A stretch of DNA of 64,000 bases from Halobacillus ihumii (GTDB lineage Bacteria > Bacillota > Bacilli > Bacillales > Halobacillaceae): positions 3,978,636 through 4,042,635 of the forward strand of contig NZ_CACVAO010000001.1 of assembly GCF_902726645.1 (NCBI RefSeq), in the 5' to 3' direction. Positions 40,708-48,038 of this stretch are shown here, piece after piece (within the stretch, counting starts at the first letter, position 1; each line of letters opens with the position of its first letter). The notes beneath the pieces are model-generated. The model did no database searches, had not been told where the DNA came from, and worked only from the letters and a program-made list of their open reading frames with translations. A program made the position numbers and the translations under genes.

Positions 40708-41625
40708 GTGAACAAGTACATAAAGCCTGCCGTCATCGTTTTTCTACTGATCAGCTGTTTGGCTGTCTATATGTCATTAAACCAGAGCAATCCTGTCTCT
40801 TCCTCCAATCCTTTATACGAAAGGATTAAAAGTAAGCAGCAGGATTATTTTATAGAGCCTCAAAATGCGTACATTGATCAGGTTTGGAAAAAGACACCCG
40901 GTTTAAACGGAAGAAAAGTAAGTATAGAGAAATCTTATAACAAGATGAAAAAAGATGGAAAGTTTAATGAAGACAAACTTGTGTTTGAACAAATACCTCC
41001 AGAAGTTTCGTTAGAAGAGCTGCCCGTTTCACCGATTTACCGCGGTCATCCCGACAAAGAAATGGTTGCGCTGCTGATTAATGTTTCGTGGGGAGCTGAA
41101 TTTATCCCGGATATGGTGGAGACGTTATCGAAACACCGAGTCAAAGCAAATTTTTTCATCGATGGAGCGTTTGCGGCTGAACATAAAGATTTAGTTCAGA
41201 TGATTGAAGAAGAAGGTCATCTGATTGGCAGTCATGGTTATGGTCATAAAGATTTTGCCAAACTGTCTAAATCTCAAGCAATGGTTAACTTAGATAAGGC
41301 AAACAGCATCATATCAAGCTTGATTGAAAGTGATATCGAATGGTTTGCGCCCCCGGCAGGAAGTTTTACGATGTCGGCAGTCGAAGCAGCTCAGGAATTG
41401 GATATGCAGACCATCCTCTGGACTGTAGATTCCATTGATTGGAAGAAACCTACCAAAGATGTTTTTCTGCATCGAATTACAAGTAAGTTGCATAATGGCG
41501 CAACAGTCCTGATGCATCCAACTGCAGTAACAGCGTCCAGCTTGGATGAATTGATACCCGTCATTCAGAAACAGTATAGGATTGGCACATTAGCAGAATT
41601 AATGAGTGAAAAACGAGGAGGCTGA
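40708..41625 (+). CDS. ylxY: YlxY-type polysaccharide deacetylase-like protein
   Basis: Membrane-anchored or secreted NodB-fold protein (305 aa) with an N-terminal hydrophobic helix (about 7-25) and a carbohydrate esterase 4-like domain (about 115-300). The metal His pair is preserved in GSHGYGHKDFAKLS, and WFAPPAGSF replaces the usual RPPYG-type motif. The TFDDG motif with the catalytic and metal Asp residues is replaced by INVSWG, so classical deacetylase activity is doubtful. The gene lies in the pnp-dpa region, as in B. subtilis. Confidence 0.88.
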   Translation: MNKYIKPAVIVFLLISCLAVYMSLNQSNPVSSSNPLYERIKSKQQDYFIEPQNAYIDQVWKKTPGLNGRKVSIEKSYNKMKKDGKFNEDKLVFEQIPPEVSLEELPVSPIYRGHPDKEMVALLINVSWGAEFIPDMVETLSKHRVKANFFIDGAFAAEHKDLVQMIEEEGHLIGSHGYGHKDFAKLSKSQAMVNLDKANSIISSLIESDIEWFAPPAGSFTMSAVEAAQELDMQTILWTVDSIDWKKPTKDVFLHRITSKLHNGATVLMHPTAVTASSLDELIPVIQKQYRIGTLAELMSEKRGG

Positions 41626-41856
41626 TTGGCGTTGAGGTTGAAGGAATTGTCCCAAAAGGAAGTCATTGATGTCGATGAAGGGAAGAAACTCGGGATCCTT
41701 GGTAAAGCAGATTTAATTGTGGATCCTGACAATGGTTTGATTCAATCGTTAATCATTTTAAATGAAGGGCTGTTTAAAAGTCGGGATCAAATCGAGATTG
41801 AGTGGAAGCAAATTTCAATTATTGGTGAAGATACAATATTATTAAAGAAAGATTGA
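41626..41856 (+). CDS. ymxH: YlmC/YmxH family PRC-barrel sporulation protein
   Basis: Short PRC-barrel protein (76 aa) with SQKEVIDVDEGKKLGILGKADLIVDPDNG and a C-terminal beta segment. Family members are tied to sporulation by context; the biochemical role is unknown to me. The TTG at 41626 is 5 nt after GAGGAGG; TTG at 41632 is an alternative. Normally mlpA separates ylxY and ymxH; here they abut. Confidence 0.8.
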   Translation: MALRLKELSQKEVIDVDEGKKLGILGKADLIVDPDNGLIQSLIILNEGLFKSRDQIEIEWKQISIIGEDTILLKKD

Positions 41857-41885
41857 GCTACAACACATTGTTGTAGCTTTTTTTA
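41856..41885 (+). terminator. Intrinsic terminator after ymxH
   Basis: AGCTACAACA (41856-41865) pairs perfectly with TGTTGTAGCT (41869-41878), followed by seven T. Confidence 0.88.
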
Positions 41886-41911
41886 TGCCCGTGCTTAGGC
41901 TTTTAGGAAAT

Positions 41912-41939
41912 CACTAACGATCTGTTTCTGCATACGATA
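41912..41939 (+). promoter_or_regulatory. Putative sigma-K promoter of dpaAB
   Basis: CACT at 41912-41915 provides the -35 AC. Sixteen bases after AC is CATACGATA (41931-41939), an exact match to the sigma-K -10 consensus CATAnnnTA. Mother-cell sigma-K control of dipicolinate synthase is established in B. subtilis. Confidence 0.75.
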
Positions 41940-41976
41940 AAAGGAGATTACACCACTTATAAAGGAGACTTCCGGC

Positions 41977-42855
41977 ATGCTTACAGAATATCATGTAGCA
42001 GTCATAGGGGGCGATGCCCGACAAATTGAAATCATAAGAAGATTAAATGAGTGGGGTGCACATGTTTATTTAGCCGGATTCGATCAATTGAACGGGAGCT
42101 ATACCGAAGCGGTGGAACTTGAATTTGACAGTGATCAAGTCGAGAAGCTTGATGCTGTCATTCTTCCTGTTTCAGGTACAGATGAAAATGGTTGTATAGA
42201 TGGTATCTTTACGAATCGTTCGATCCCTTTGAAAGAAGAGTGGCTAAAGCGCACCCCAGAACATTGTCAAGTGTTTACAGGAATTACGAATGAAACGCTA
42301 AACCAAATGGTTCATAACGCCAAACGAACATTGGTCCCGCTCATGGACCGTGATGATGTGGCCATTTATAATTCGATCCCAACAGTGGAAGGCACGATTA
42401 TGATGGCCATTCAGCATACAGACGTTACAATTCATGATTCGCGGGTTCTGCTTATCGGCTTAGGAAGAGTAGGAATGAGCCTAGCAAGTACCTTTCATCA
42501 ATTAGGGGCGAAGGTGAGTGTAGCTGTTCGCTCTTCAAAGGATGTAGCACGCGTCTATGCAATGGGATTGACTCCGCTTTATATAGAGTCATTGCCTGAA
42601 CAAGATCTCGCGTTTGATTTAGTCCTCAATACAGTTCCTGCTCCAATCCTTGATGCCAAAGTGATTAAAAAACTGCCAACACATGCCTTGATTCTGGATA
42701 TTGCATCCAAACCAGGTGGAACGGATTTTCGTTATGCTGAAAAAAGAGGCGTTAAAGCGATATTAGTGCCAGGCCTGCCTGGAATAGTCGCACCGAAAAC
42801 AGCAGGGCGGATTATTGCTAATGTTATATCACAGCAATTAAGAAAGAGTAAATAG
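41977..42855 (+). CDS. dpaA: Dipicolinate synthase subunit A
   Basis: DpaA/SpoVFA (292 aa) forms dipicolinate synthase with DpaB in the mother cell, oxidising a dihydrodipicolinate-pathway intermediate to dipicolinic acid for the spore core. The Rossmann motif LLIGLGRVGMSLASTFHQLG (about 162-181) and C-terminal GLPGIVAPKTAGRII are typical. The substrate derives from DapA, encoded 3 kb downstream. Confidence 0.96.
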   Translation: MLTEYHVAVIGGDARQIEIIRRLNEWGAHVYLAGFDQLNGSYTEAVELEFDSDQVEKLDAVILPVSGTDENGCIDGIFTNRSIPLKEEWLKRTPEHCQVFTGITNETLNQMVHNAKRTLVPLMDRDDVAIYNSIPTVEGTIMMAIQHTDVTIHDSRVLLIGLGRVGMSLASTFHQLGAKVSVAVRSSKDVARVYAMGLTPLYIESLPEQDLAFDLVLNTVPAPILDAKVIKKLPTHALILDIASKPGGTDFRYAEKRGVKAILVPGLPGIVAPKTAGRIIANVISQQLRKSK

Positions 42856-42870
42856 AAAGGTGGATAACGA

Positions 42871-43467
42871 ATGGTTCATTTAAAGGGAAAAAGAATAGGA
42901 TTCGGGTTAACAGGTTCACATTGTACGTATCATGAAGTGTTCCCTGTTCTACAGCAGCTTATGGATCTTGGAGCAGATGTCATTCCTATCTTATCTCATA
43001 CAGTTCAAAAAACAGATACAAAGTTTGGAGAAGCCGCTGAACACGTGAAGACAATTGAGTCAATTACAGGAAAAGAAGCAATTATGACAATTCCAGATGC
43101 GGAACCTTTGGGTCCGAAACTGCCGCTTGATTGTATGGTCATCGCTCCGATGACAGGAAATTCTACGAGTAAGTTCGCAAATGCTCTTACAGATTCACCA
43201 GTATTAATGGCTGCAAAAGCAACACTGCGAAATGAGAACCCGGTCGTCCTCGCTATTTCCACAAACGATGCGTTAGGATTGAATGGGGTTAACATTATGA
43301 GATTGATGGCCACTAAAAATATATATTTTGTACCTTTAGGGCAAGACCATCCTTACAAAAAACCTAATTCACTTGTAGCAGATATGACATTGATTCCCGA
43401 GACAATTGAAGCAGCTATTTCTGGTAAACAGCGTCAACCTGTGCTGATTGAAAGATACTCAGAGTAA
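42871..43467 (+). CDS. dpaB: Dipicolinate synthase subunit B
   Basis: DpaB/SpoVFB (198 aa) is a flavoprotein of the HFCD (Dfp/UbiX-like) fold that partners with DpaA. It shows RIGFGLTGSHCTYHEVFPVL and APMTGNSTSKFANALTDSPV. It lies 15 bp after dpaA and shares its promoter. Confidence 0.96.
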   Translation: MVHLKGKRIGFGLTGSHCTYHEVFPVLQQLMDLGADVIPILSHTVQKTDTKFGEAAEHVKTIESITGKEAIMTIPDAEPLGPKLPLDCMVIAPMTGNSTSKFANALTDSPVLMAAKATLRNENPVVLAISTNDALGLNGVNIMRLMATKNIYFVPLGQDHPYKKPNSLVADMTLIPETIEAAISGKQRQPVLIERYSE

Positions 43468-43475
43468 TTCCCTTT

Positions 43476-43504
43476 TTGATAACAGATGTGACAAGAAGTA
43501 TGAT
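43476..43504 (+). promoter_or_regulatory. Sigma-A promoter of asd-dapG-dapA
   Basis: TTGATA (43476-43481), 17-nt spacer, TATGAT (43499-43504). It separates the vegetative aspartate-pathway genes from the sporulation pair upstream. Confidence 0.82.
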
Positions 43505-43570
43505 AAAATAACACAATAGTGGCTCACGTAGCAAAAATATAAAGATTTAAATGTGAAAGGGGATCTGATT

Positions 43571-44617
43571 ATGAGTCAAACAAAAACGTACACTATCGCA
43601 GTAGTAGGTGCAACCGGTGCTGTCGGACAAAAAATGTTGGAAACACTCGAAGATCGAAACTTTCCTATTAAAGAATTGAAACTATTGTCATCCAGCCGCT
43701 CAGCCGGCAAAAAAATGGTATTTAAAGGAACTGAATATACGTTAGAGGAAGCAACACCTGATAGTTTTGAAAACGTTGATATCGCTCTGTTTTCTGCAGG
43801 TGGATCAGTTTCTAAAAAGCTTGCTCCTGAAGCAGTAAAACGTGGAGCATTAGTCATCGACAATACGAGTGCCTACCGCATGGATGAAAGTGTGCCGCTC
43901 GTTGTTCCAGAAGTCAATGAAGAAGATATTAAAAATCACAATGGCATTATAGCCAACCCAAATTGTTCAACTATTCAAATGGTTGCCGCTCTCGAGCCAA
44001 TAAAGCAGCATCTTGGCATGAAGCGTGTTATTGTCTCTACGTATCAGGCTGTTTCTGGTGCAGGTAATGAGGCAGCGGAAGAATTGCGGGAGCAGTCACA
44101 GTCGTTCCTTAATGGAGAAGAATTAGAAGCTAGCATTCTACCTGTTAGCGGGGATGAAAAGCATTTCCCAATCGCTTTTAACGCGTTGCCGCAAATTGAT
44201 AAATTTCAAGATAATGGCTATACCTTCGAAGAAATGAAAATGATTAATGAAACAAAGAAAATCATGCATACTCCTGCGCTTCAAATTTCAGCTACATGTG
44301 TTCGTCTGCCGATTTTTACTTCACATGCTGAGAGTGTTTATGTTGAAGTTGAACAGGATGATGTTTCAGTTCAACAGTTGAAAGAGCTTGTAGGCAAGGC
44401 ATCTGGGGTTGTGCTGGAAGACGATCCAGCTGTTCAATCCTACCCGACACCATTAAGTGCTGCTGGGAAACGTGATGTGTTTGTAGGGCGTATACGTAAA
44501 GATCTCGACCATAAGAATGGATTTCATCTTTGGGTAGTTTCTGATAATCTATTAAAGGGAGCTGCCTGGAATTCAGTTCAAATTGCAGAACGAGTCGTCG
44601 CCAATCAATGGCTGTAA
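43571..44617 (+). CDS. asd: Aspartate-semialdehyde dehydrogenase
   Basis: Asd (348 aa) reduces aspartyl phosphate to the semialdehyde shared by lysine, DAP, threonine and methionine synthesis. The NADP motif is [16 protein letters not shown], the active-site Cys is in [11 protein letters not shown], and the conserved C-terminal His is in FTSHAESV. The ATG at 43571 follows AAAGGGG. The in-frame GTG at 43553 is upstream of that site. Confidence 0.96.
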   Translation: MSQTKTYTIAVVGATGAVGQKMLETLEDRNFPIKELKLLSSSRSAGKKMVFKGTEYTLEEATPDSFENVDIALFSAGGSVSKKLAPEAVKRGALVIDNTSAYRMDESVPLVVPEVNEEDIKNHNGIIANPNCSTIQMVAALEPIKQHLGMKRVIVSTYQAVSGAGNEAAEELREQSQSFLNGEELEASILPVSGDEKHFPIAFNALPQIDKFQDNGYTFEEMKMINETKKIMHTPALQISATCVRLPIFTSHAESVYVEVEQDDVSVQQLKELVGKASGVVLEDDPAVQSYPTPLSAAGKRDVFVGRIRKDLDHKNGFHLWVVSDNLLKGAAWNSVQIAERVVANQWL

Positions 44618-44641
44618 ATCTAATAGGTTGAGGTGTATACA

Positions 44642-45859
44642 TTGAAATTACTCGTGCAAAAATTTGGGGGAACCTCTGTCCGTGATCAAGAAAGCAGATC
44701 ACGGGCAATCTCTCATATTAAGAATGCTCTAAGTGAAGGATACAAAGTCGTCGTTACCGTTTCCGCAATGGGGCGTAAAGGCGAGCCATATGCAACAGAT
44801 ACATTACTTGATTTAATCCAGTTTCCCGAGTCAAAGGTGTCAGACCGAGAACAGGATCTGATTATGTCTTGCGGAGAAACAATTTCATCCGTGGTTTTTT
44901 CAAACGAATTAACTCGGGAAGGGGTATCTGCAGCAGCTTTAACAGGTGCTCAGGCTGGTTTTTTAACAACAGATGACTTTACTCGGGCTAAAATCTTACG
45001 CATGGACCCAACTCGCATTTTAGCGGAACTTGAGAAAAATGATGTTGTAGTTGTAGCTGGATTCCAAGGGAAGACGGAGTCAGGTGATACGACAACGATA
45101 GGTCGTGGGGGCAGTGATACAAGTGCTGCAGCCTTAGGTGCGGCTTTAAGTGCGGATTACATTGATATTTTTACAGATGTTGAAGGAATTATGACAGCCG
45201 ATCCTAGGCTTGTAGAATCTGCACGGGCACTCCATGTAGTCACATATAATGAAATTTGTAATCTTGCTTATCAAGGGGCCAAAGTGATTCATCCTCGTGC
45301 AGTTGAAATTGCCATGCATGCGAAGGTACCTATCCGGGTCCGCTCGACCTATTCAGACTCGACGGGCACATTAGTAGCTGCTTCGAAAGAAGGGGAAGCA
45401 GGGAATGATCTTCCGGATCGACTCGTAACAGGAATCGCTCATATGTCCGGGTTAACTCAAATTAAAGTTCAATCCAAGGAGGATCCATCGAGACTTCAAT
45501 CCGAAGTGTTTAAATCCATGGCTGAGGCGAATATTTCTGTTGACTTTATTAACATTTCTCCAAGTGGGGTAACCTATACGATTGATGGAATGTTTACGGA
45601 AAGAGCAGTCGGTATCTTGAATGATCTCGGTTACGATCCGGAGATTAAAGCAGGCTGTGCAAAAGTATCGACGGTTGGGGCTGGGATTACCGGTGTACCC
45701 GGGGTTACAGCTCAAATTGTGCAAACACTAATTGAGCGTGGTGTACAAATTTTGCAGTCAGCCGATTCCCATACGACAATTTGGGTCCTGATCAAGGAAG
45801 AGGATTTAATTGACGCTGTCAATGCCCTCCACGATATCTTTCAATTGAATAAAGAATAA
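44642..45859 (+). CDS. dapG: Aspartokinase I (DapG type)
   Basis: Monofunctional aspartokinase (405 aa) with the N-terminal kinase domain (LLVQKFGGTSV; TTIGRGGSDTSAAALG) and two C-terminal ACT domains that sense end products. The asd-dapG-dapA order points to the DAP-responsive isozyme rather than the lysine-responsive LysC. The start is TTG at 44642, 6 nt after GAGGTG. The in-frame GTG at 44633 overlaps that site. Confidence 0.93.
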   Translation: MKLLVQKFGGTSVRDQESRSRAISHIKNALSEGYKVVVTVSAMGRKGEPYATDTLLDLIQFPESKVSDREQDLIMSCGETISSVVFSNELTREGVSAAALTGAQAGFLTTDDFTRAKILRMDPTRILAELEKNDVVVVAGFQGKTESGDTTTIGRGGSDTSAAALGAALSADYIDIFTDVEGIMTADPRLVESARALHVVTYNEICNLAYQGAKVIHPRAVEIAMHAKVPIRVRSTYSDSTGTLVAASKEGEAGNDLPDRLVTGIAHMSGLTQIKVQSKEDPSRLQSEVFKSMAEANISVDFINISPSGVTYTIDGMFTERAVGILNDLGYDPEIKAGCAKVSTVGAGITGVPGVTAQIVQTLIERGVQILQSADSHTTIWVLIKEEDLIDAVNALHDIFQLNKE

Positions 45860-45877
45860 TGAAAGGGGATATAAGAC

Positions 45878-46747
45878 GTGGATTTTGGTAAAGTATTAAC
45901 AGCCATGGTGACACCTTTTGACATCAATGGGAACCTTGATCTTGCTAAAACGTCGACACTGGTAGAATATTTAATAGATCATGGGACAGAAGGGTTAGTT
46001 GTGGCTGGAACAACTGGAGAATCACCAACACTTACTTCAGAAGAAAAAGTGGCTCTTTGGGAGCATGTAGTAAAAGTAGTCAACGGCAGAATCCCGGTTA
46101 TTGCAGGCAGTGGCAGCAATAATACGCAAGCTTCCATTGAACTCTCAAAGAAAGCTGAACAAACTGGAGTAGATGCCATAATGCTCGTTGCCCCTTATTA
46201 CAATAAGCCGAATCAACGTGGTCTTTATGAACATTTTAAAACCATTGCTGCATCCATTACGAAACCTGTCATGCTATATAACGTTCCAGGTCGAACAGCT
46301 GTCCGAATGAATGCTGACACAGTCATTAAACTATCGGAAGTTGAGAATATTGTCTCTGTCAAAGAAGCGACAGGAGATCTCGATGCGGTAGCCGAGATTG
46401 TAGAAAAAACAGATGACTCGTTCTCACTCTATAGTGGTGATGATAATTTGACTCTTCCGATTTATGCAGTGGGCGGAAATGGAATTGTGTCTGTTTCCTC
46501 TCATGTCGTCGGTGAGGACCTGGGTGAGATGCTTAGATTGTTTGACGCTGGGAAAGGAAAAGAAGCTGCTGCCATTCACAGGCGGATCCTTCCTGTGTTA
46601 AAAGGAATGTTTAGTGCACCTTCCCCAACCCCAATCAAGACAGCTTTGCAAATGAAAGGGCTCGATACAGGAGGAGTCAGACTGCCTCTCGTTCCCCTCA
46701 CTTCTGAAGAACGCCACACGATTCAACAATTAGTTGACACGATTTAA
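45878..46747 (+). CDS. dapA: 4-hydroxy-tetrahydrodipicolinate synthase
   Basis: DapA (289 aa) condenses aspartate semialdehyde with pyruvate, the entry step to DAP and lysine and the source of dipicolinate. The TIM barrel shows VVAGTTGESPTLTSEEK, the Tyr in MLYNVPGRTAVRM and the Schiff-base Lys in VKEATGDL (about residue 161). GTG start after AAAGGGG, strong terminator at the end. Confidence 0.96.
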   Translation: MDFGKVLTAMVTPFDINGNLDLAKTSTLVEYLIDHGTEGLVVAGTTGESPTLTSEEKVALWEHVVKVVNGRIPVIAGSGSNNTQASIELSKKAEQTGVDAIMLVAPYYNKPNQRGLYEHFKTIAASITKPVMLYNVPGRTAVRMNADTVIKLSEVENIVSVKEATGDLDAVAEIVEKTDDSFSLYSGDDNLTLPIYAVGGNGIVSVSSHVVGEDLGEMLRLFDAGKGKEAAAIHRRILPVLKGMFSAPSPTPIKTALQMKGLDTGGVRLPLVPLTSEERHTIQQLVDTI

Positions 46748-46750
46748 AAG

Positions 46751-46787
46751 TACAGCAGCGTTTAAATAACGCTGCTGTATTTTTTTT
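46751..46787 (+). terminator. Intrinsic terminator after dapA
   Basis: TACAGCAGCGTT pairs with AACGCTGCTGTA around a short loop, followed by eight T. Confidence 0.9.
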
Positions 46788-46789
46788 GC

Positions 46790-46850
46790 CCACAGGATGT
46801 GGGGTAGTTCGGTGTTGGCACAGGACGTGCCGCTCTTAACCGAACTTCCG
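46790..46850 (+). repeat. Repeat B, copy 3 (complete hairpin)
   Basis: Outer stem AGTTCGG (46806-46812) / CCGAACT (46840-46846). Inner stem GGCAC (46817-46821) / GTGCC (46827-46831) with loop AGGAC. Closely matches 30572-30630 in the same orientation. Confidence 0.8.
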
Positions 46851-46921
46851 CTACTCTGTTTTTTAGTCGAACTTCCTTTAATCCCGGTTTTAACCGAACT
46901 TCCTTAACCGCCAAACTTGTT
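46841..46921 (+). repeat. Three imperfect 27-bp tandem units
   Basis: CGAACTTCC recurs at 46841, 46868 and 46895, exactly 27 bp apart, each followed by a T-rich and then variable segment. The same nonamer ends the repeat-B copy at 30622-30630. Confidence 0.7.
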
Positions 46922-46936
46922 CTTTCCCTTTTTCTT

Positions 46937-46966
46937 GTATGACGTTAGTTACTCTGTCTCATACTA
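46937..46966 (+). promoter_or_regulatory. Putative sigma-G promoter of tepA
   Basis: GTATG (46937-46941) matches the -35 GnATR. An 18-nt spacer follows, then CATACTA (46960-46966), matching the -10 CATnnTA. It suggests forespore expression of tepA and perhaps ylzJ. Confidence 0.7.
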
Positions 46967-46994
46967 AGAAAAAGTGTGAAAGGGGCAGGTAAAG

Positions 46995-47714
46995 ATGAAA
47001 GACAAACAAGAAGAGAATGATCAGTCCAAGCAACAATCATCGATTGTAGATAAAATACAGCAGCTGGGCCAAAATAATGTACCACAGCCAGGAGATTCAA
47101 ACATTCATGTTCTTCCGATTATTGGGCAGGTAGAAGGGCATGTCCAATTGCCAGCACAAAATAAGACGACAAAATATGAACATTTGATTCCACAGCTGAT
47201 CGCTATCGAACAAAATCCTAAAATTGAGGGTCTCGTGGTATTATTAAATACAGTAGGCGGTGATGTTGAAGCAGGACTTGCGATATCAGAGATGATCGCT
47301 TCCCTGTCTAAGCCATCCGTATCTATTGTTCTCGGAGGCGGTCATTCTATAGGTGTTCCGATTGCCGTAGCATCAAACTATTCCTTTATAGCTCCAACAG
47401 CTACTATGACGATCCATCCAATCAGATTAAATGGGTTGGTGATCGGTGTCCCGCAGACATTTGAATACATGGATAAAATGCAGGATCGCGTTATTGATTT
47501 TGTGACGAATCACTCCAATGTTGAGGAAGAAAAGTTTAAGGAACTAATGTTTGCTAAAGGCAATCTGACACGTGATATCGGTACGAACGTTGTTGGAGAA
47601 CAAGCTGTCGATTGTGGATTAATTGATGATGTCGGCGGAGTCCATGAGGCGATGAGCAAACTTAATGAACTCATTGATATTCAAAAAGGTAAACAAGAAC
47701 AGGTGATTCAATGA
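46995..47714 (+). CDS. tepA: ClpP-like serine protease TepA (YmfB)
   Basis: ClpP-fold protease (239 aa) of the TepA/YmfB group. The nucleophile Ser is in [14 protein letters not shown] (about residue 118) and the catalytic His in [10 protein letters not shown] (about 140). There is no signal peptide, so it is cytosolic. Related proteins have been linked to protein translocation and, as I recall, to degradation of small acid-soluble spore proteins during outgrowth. The sigma-G-type promoter supports the spore role. AAAGGGG precedes the ATG. It overlaps ylzJ by 4 bp. Confidence 0.92.
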   Translation: MKDKQEENDQSKQQSSIVDKIQQLGQNNVPQPGDSNIHVLPIIGQVEGHVQLPAQNKTTKYEHLIPQLIAIEQNPKIEGLVVLLNTVGGDVEAGLAISEMIASLSKPSVSIVLGGGHSIGVPIAVASNYSFIAPTATMTIHPIRLNGLVIGVPQTFEYMDKMQDRVIDFVTNHSNVEEEKFKELMFAKGNLTRDIGTNVVGEQAVDCGLIDDVGGVHEAMSKLNELIDIQKGKQEQVIQ

Positions 47715-47917
47715 CCCTGTACACACCACTTAGTGAACATGATATATTTCCTCAGCCATATAAAGATGGGAATATTGTATTTGAAAATTACAAAAATTGT
47801 CAGGTGAAGTGTTTAGATCAAGGCAATGGAAAAAAGCAAATTCTTCAAGTATTATCGACCAATCCAACTGATTACATGGACCCGACTTTACAACCAGGAC
47901 AATGGCTGGACTCGTAA
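47711..47917 (+). CDS. ylzJ: YlzJ-like family protein
   Basis: Short protein (68 aa) that begins [14 protein letters not shown] and ends [11 protein letters not shown], matching the YlzJ family by sequence and by its position between tepA and spoIIIE. No functional motif is recognisable. Its overlap with tepA suggests co-production with that protease. Confidence 0.82.
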   Translation: MTLYTPLSEHDIFPQPYKDGNIVFENYKNCQVKCLDQGNGKKQILQVLSTNPTDYMDPTLQPGQWLDS

Positions 47918-47931
47918 CACGCCGTGCCCTA

Positions 47932-47940
47932 TGCTATAAT
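47932..47940 (+). promoter_or_regulatory. Extended -10 promoter for spoIIIE
   Basis: TGCTATAAT is a perfect extended -10 (TGn-TATAAT), with no clear -35. It lies 15 bp after the ylzJ stop. Confidence 0.65.
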
Positions 47941-47965
47941 AAAGGAAGATAGAACTGGAAATGTG

Positions 47966-48002
47966 GATGTCGCTTACACTACTCTTAGTAGCAGGCGACA
48001 TC
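47966..48002 (+). promoter_or_regulatory. Leader hairpin before spoIIIE
   Basis: GATGTCGC (47966-47973) pairs with GCGACATC (47995-48002), enclosing a CTACT/AGTAG stem with a 3-nt loop. The following TTGTTCTTTCC is a poor T tract. It may act as an attenuator or a 5' stabiliser. Confidence 0.6.
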
Positions 48003-48038
48003 TTGTTCTTTCCTAAGGCATAGGAGGTGGATCTTTTT

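Noticed and set aside
43468..43570. Lysine riboswitch upstream of asd-dapG
   Set aside because: The leader is only about 65 nt after the promoter, far shorter than an L-box, and shows no such fold.
46790..46921. Possible CRISPR array (regular 27-bp period)
   Set aside because: Only a 9-bp repeated core in three units, no leader, no cas genes nearby; it is a short tandem tail of repeat B.
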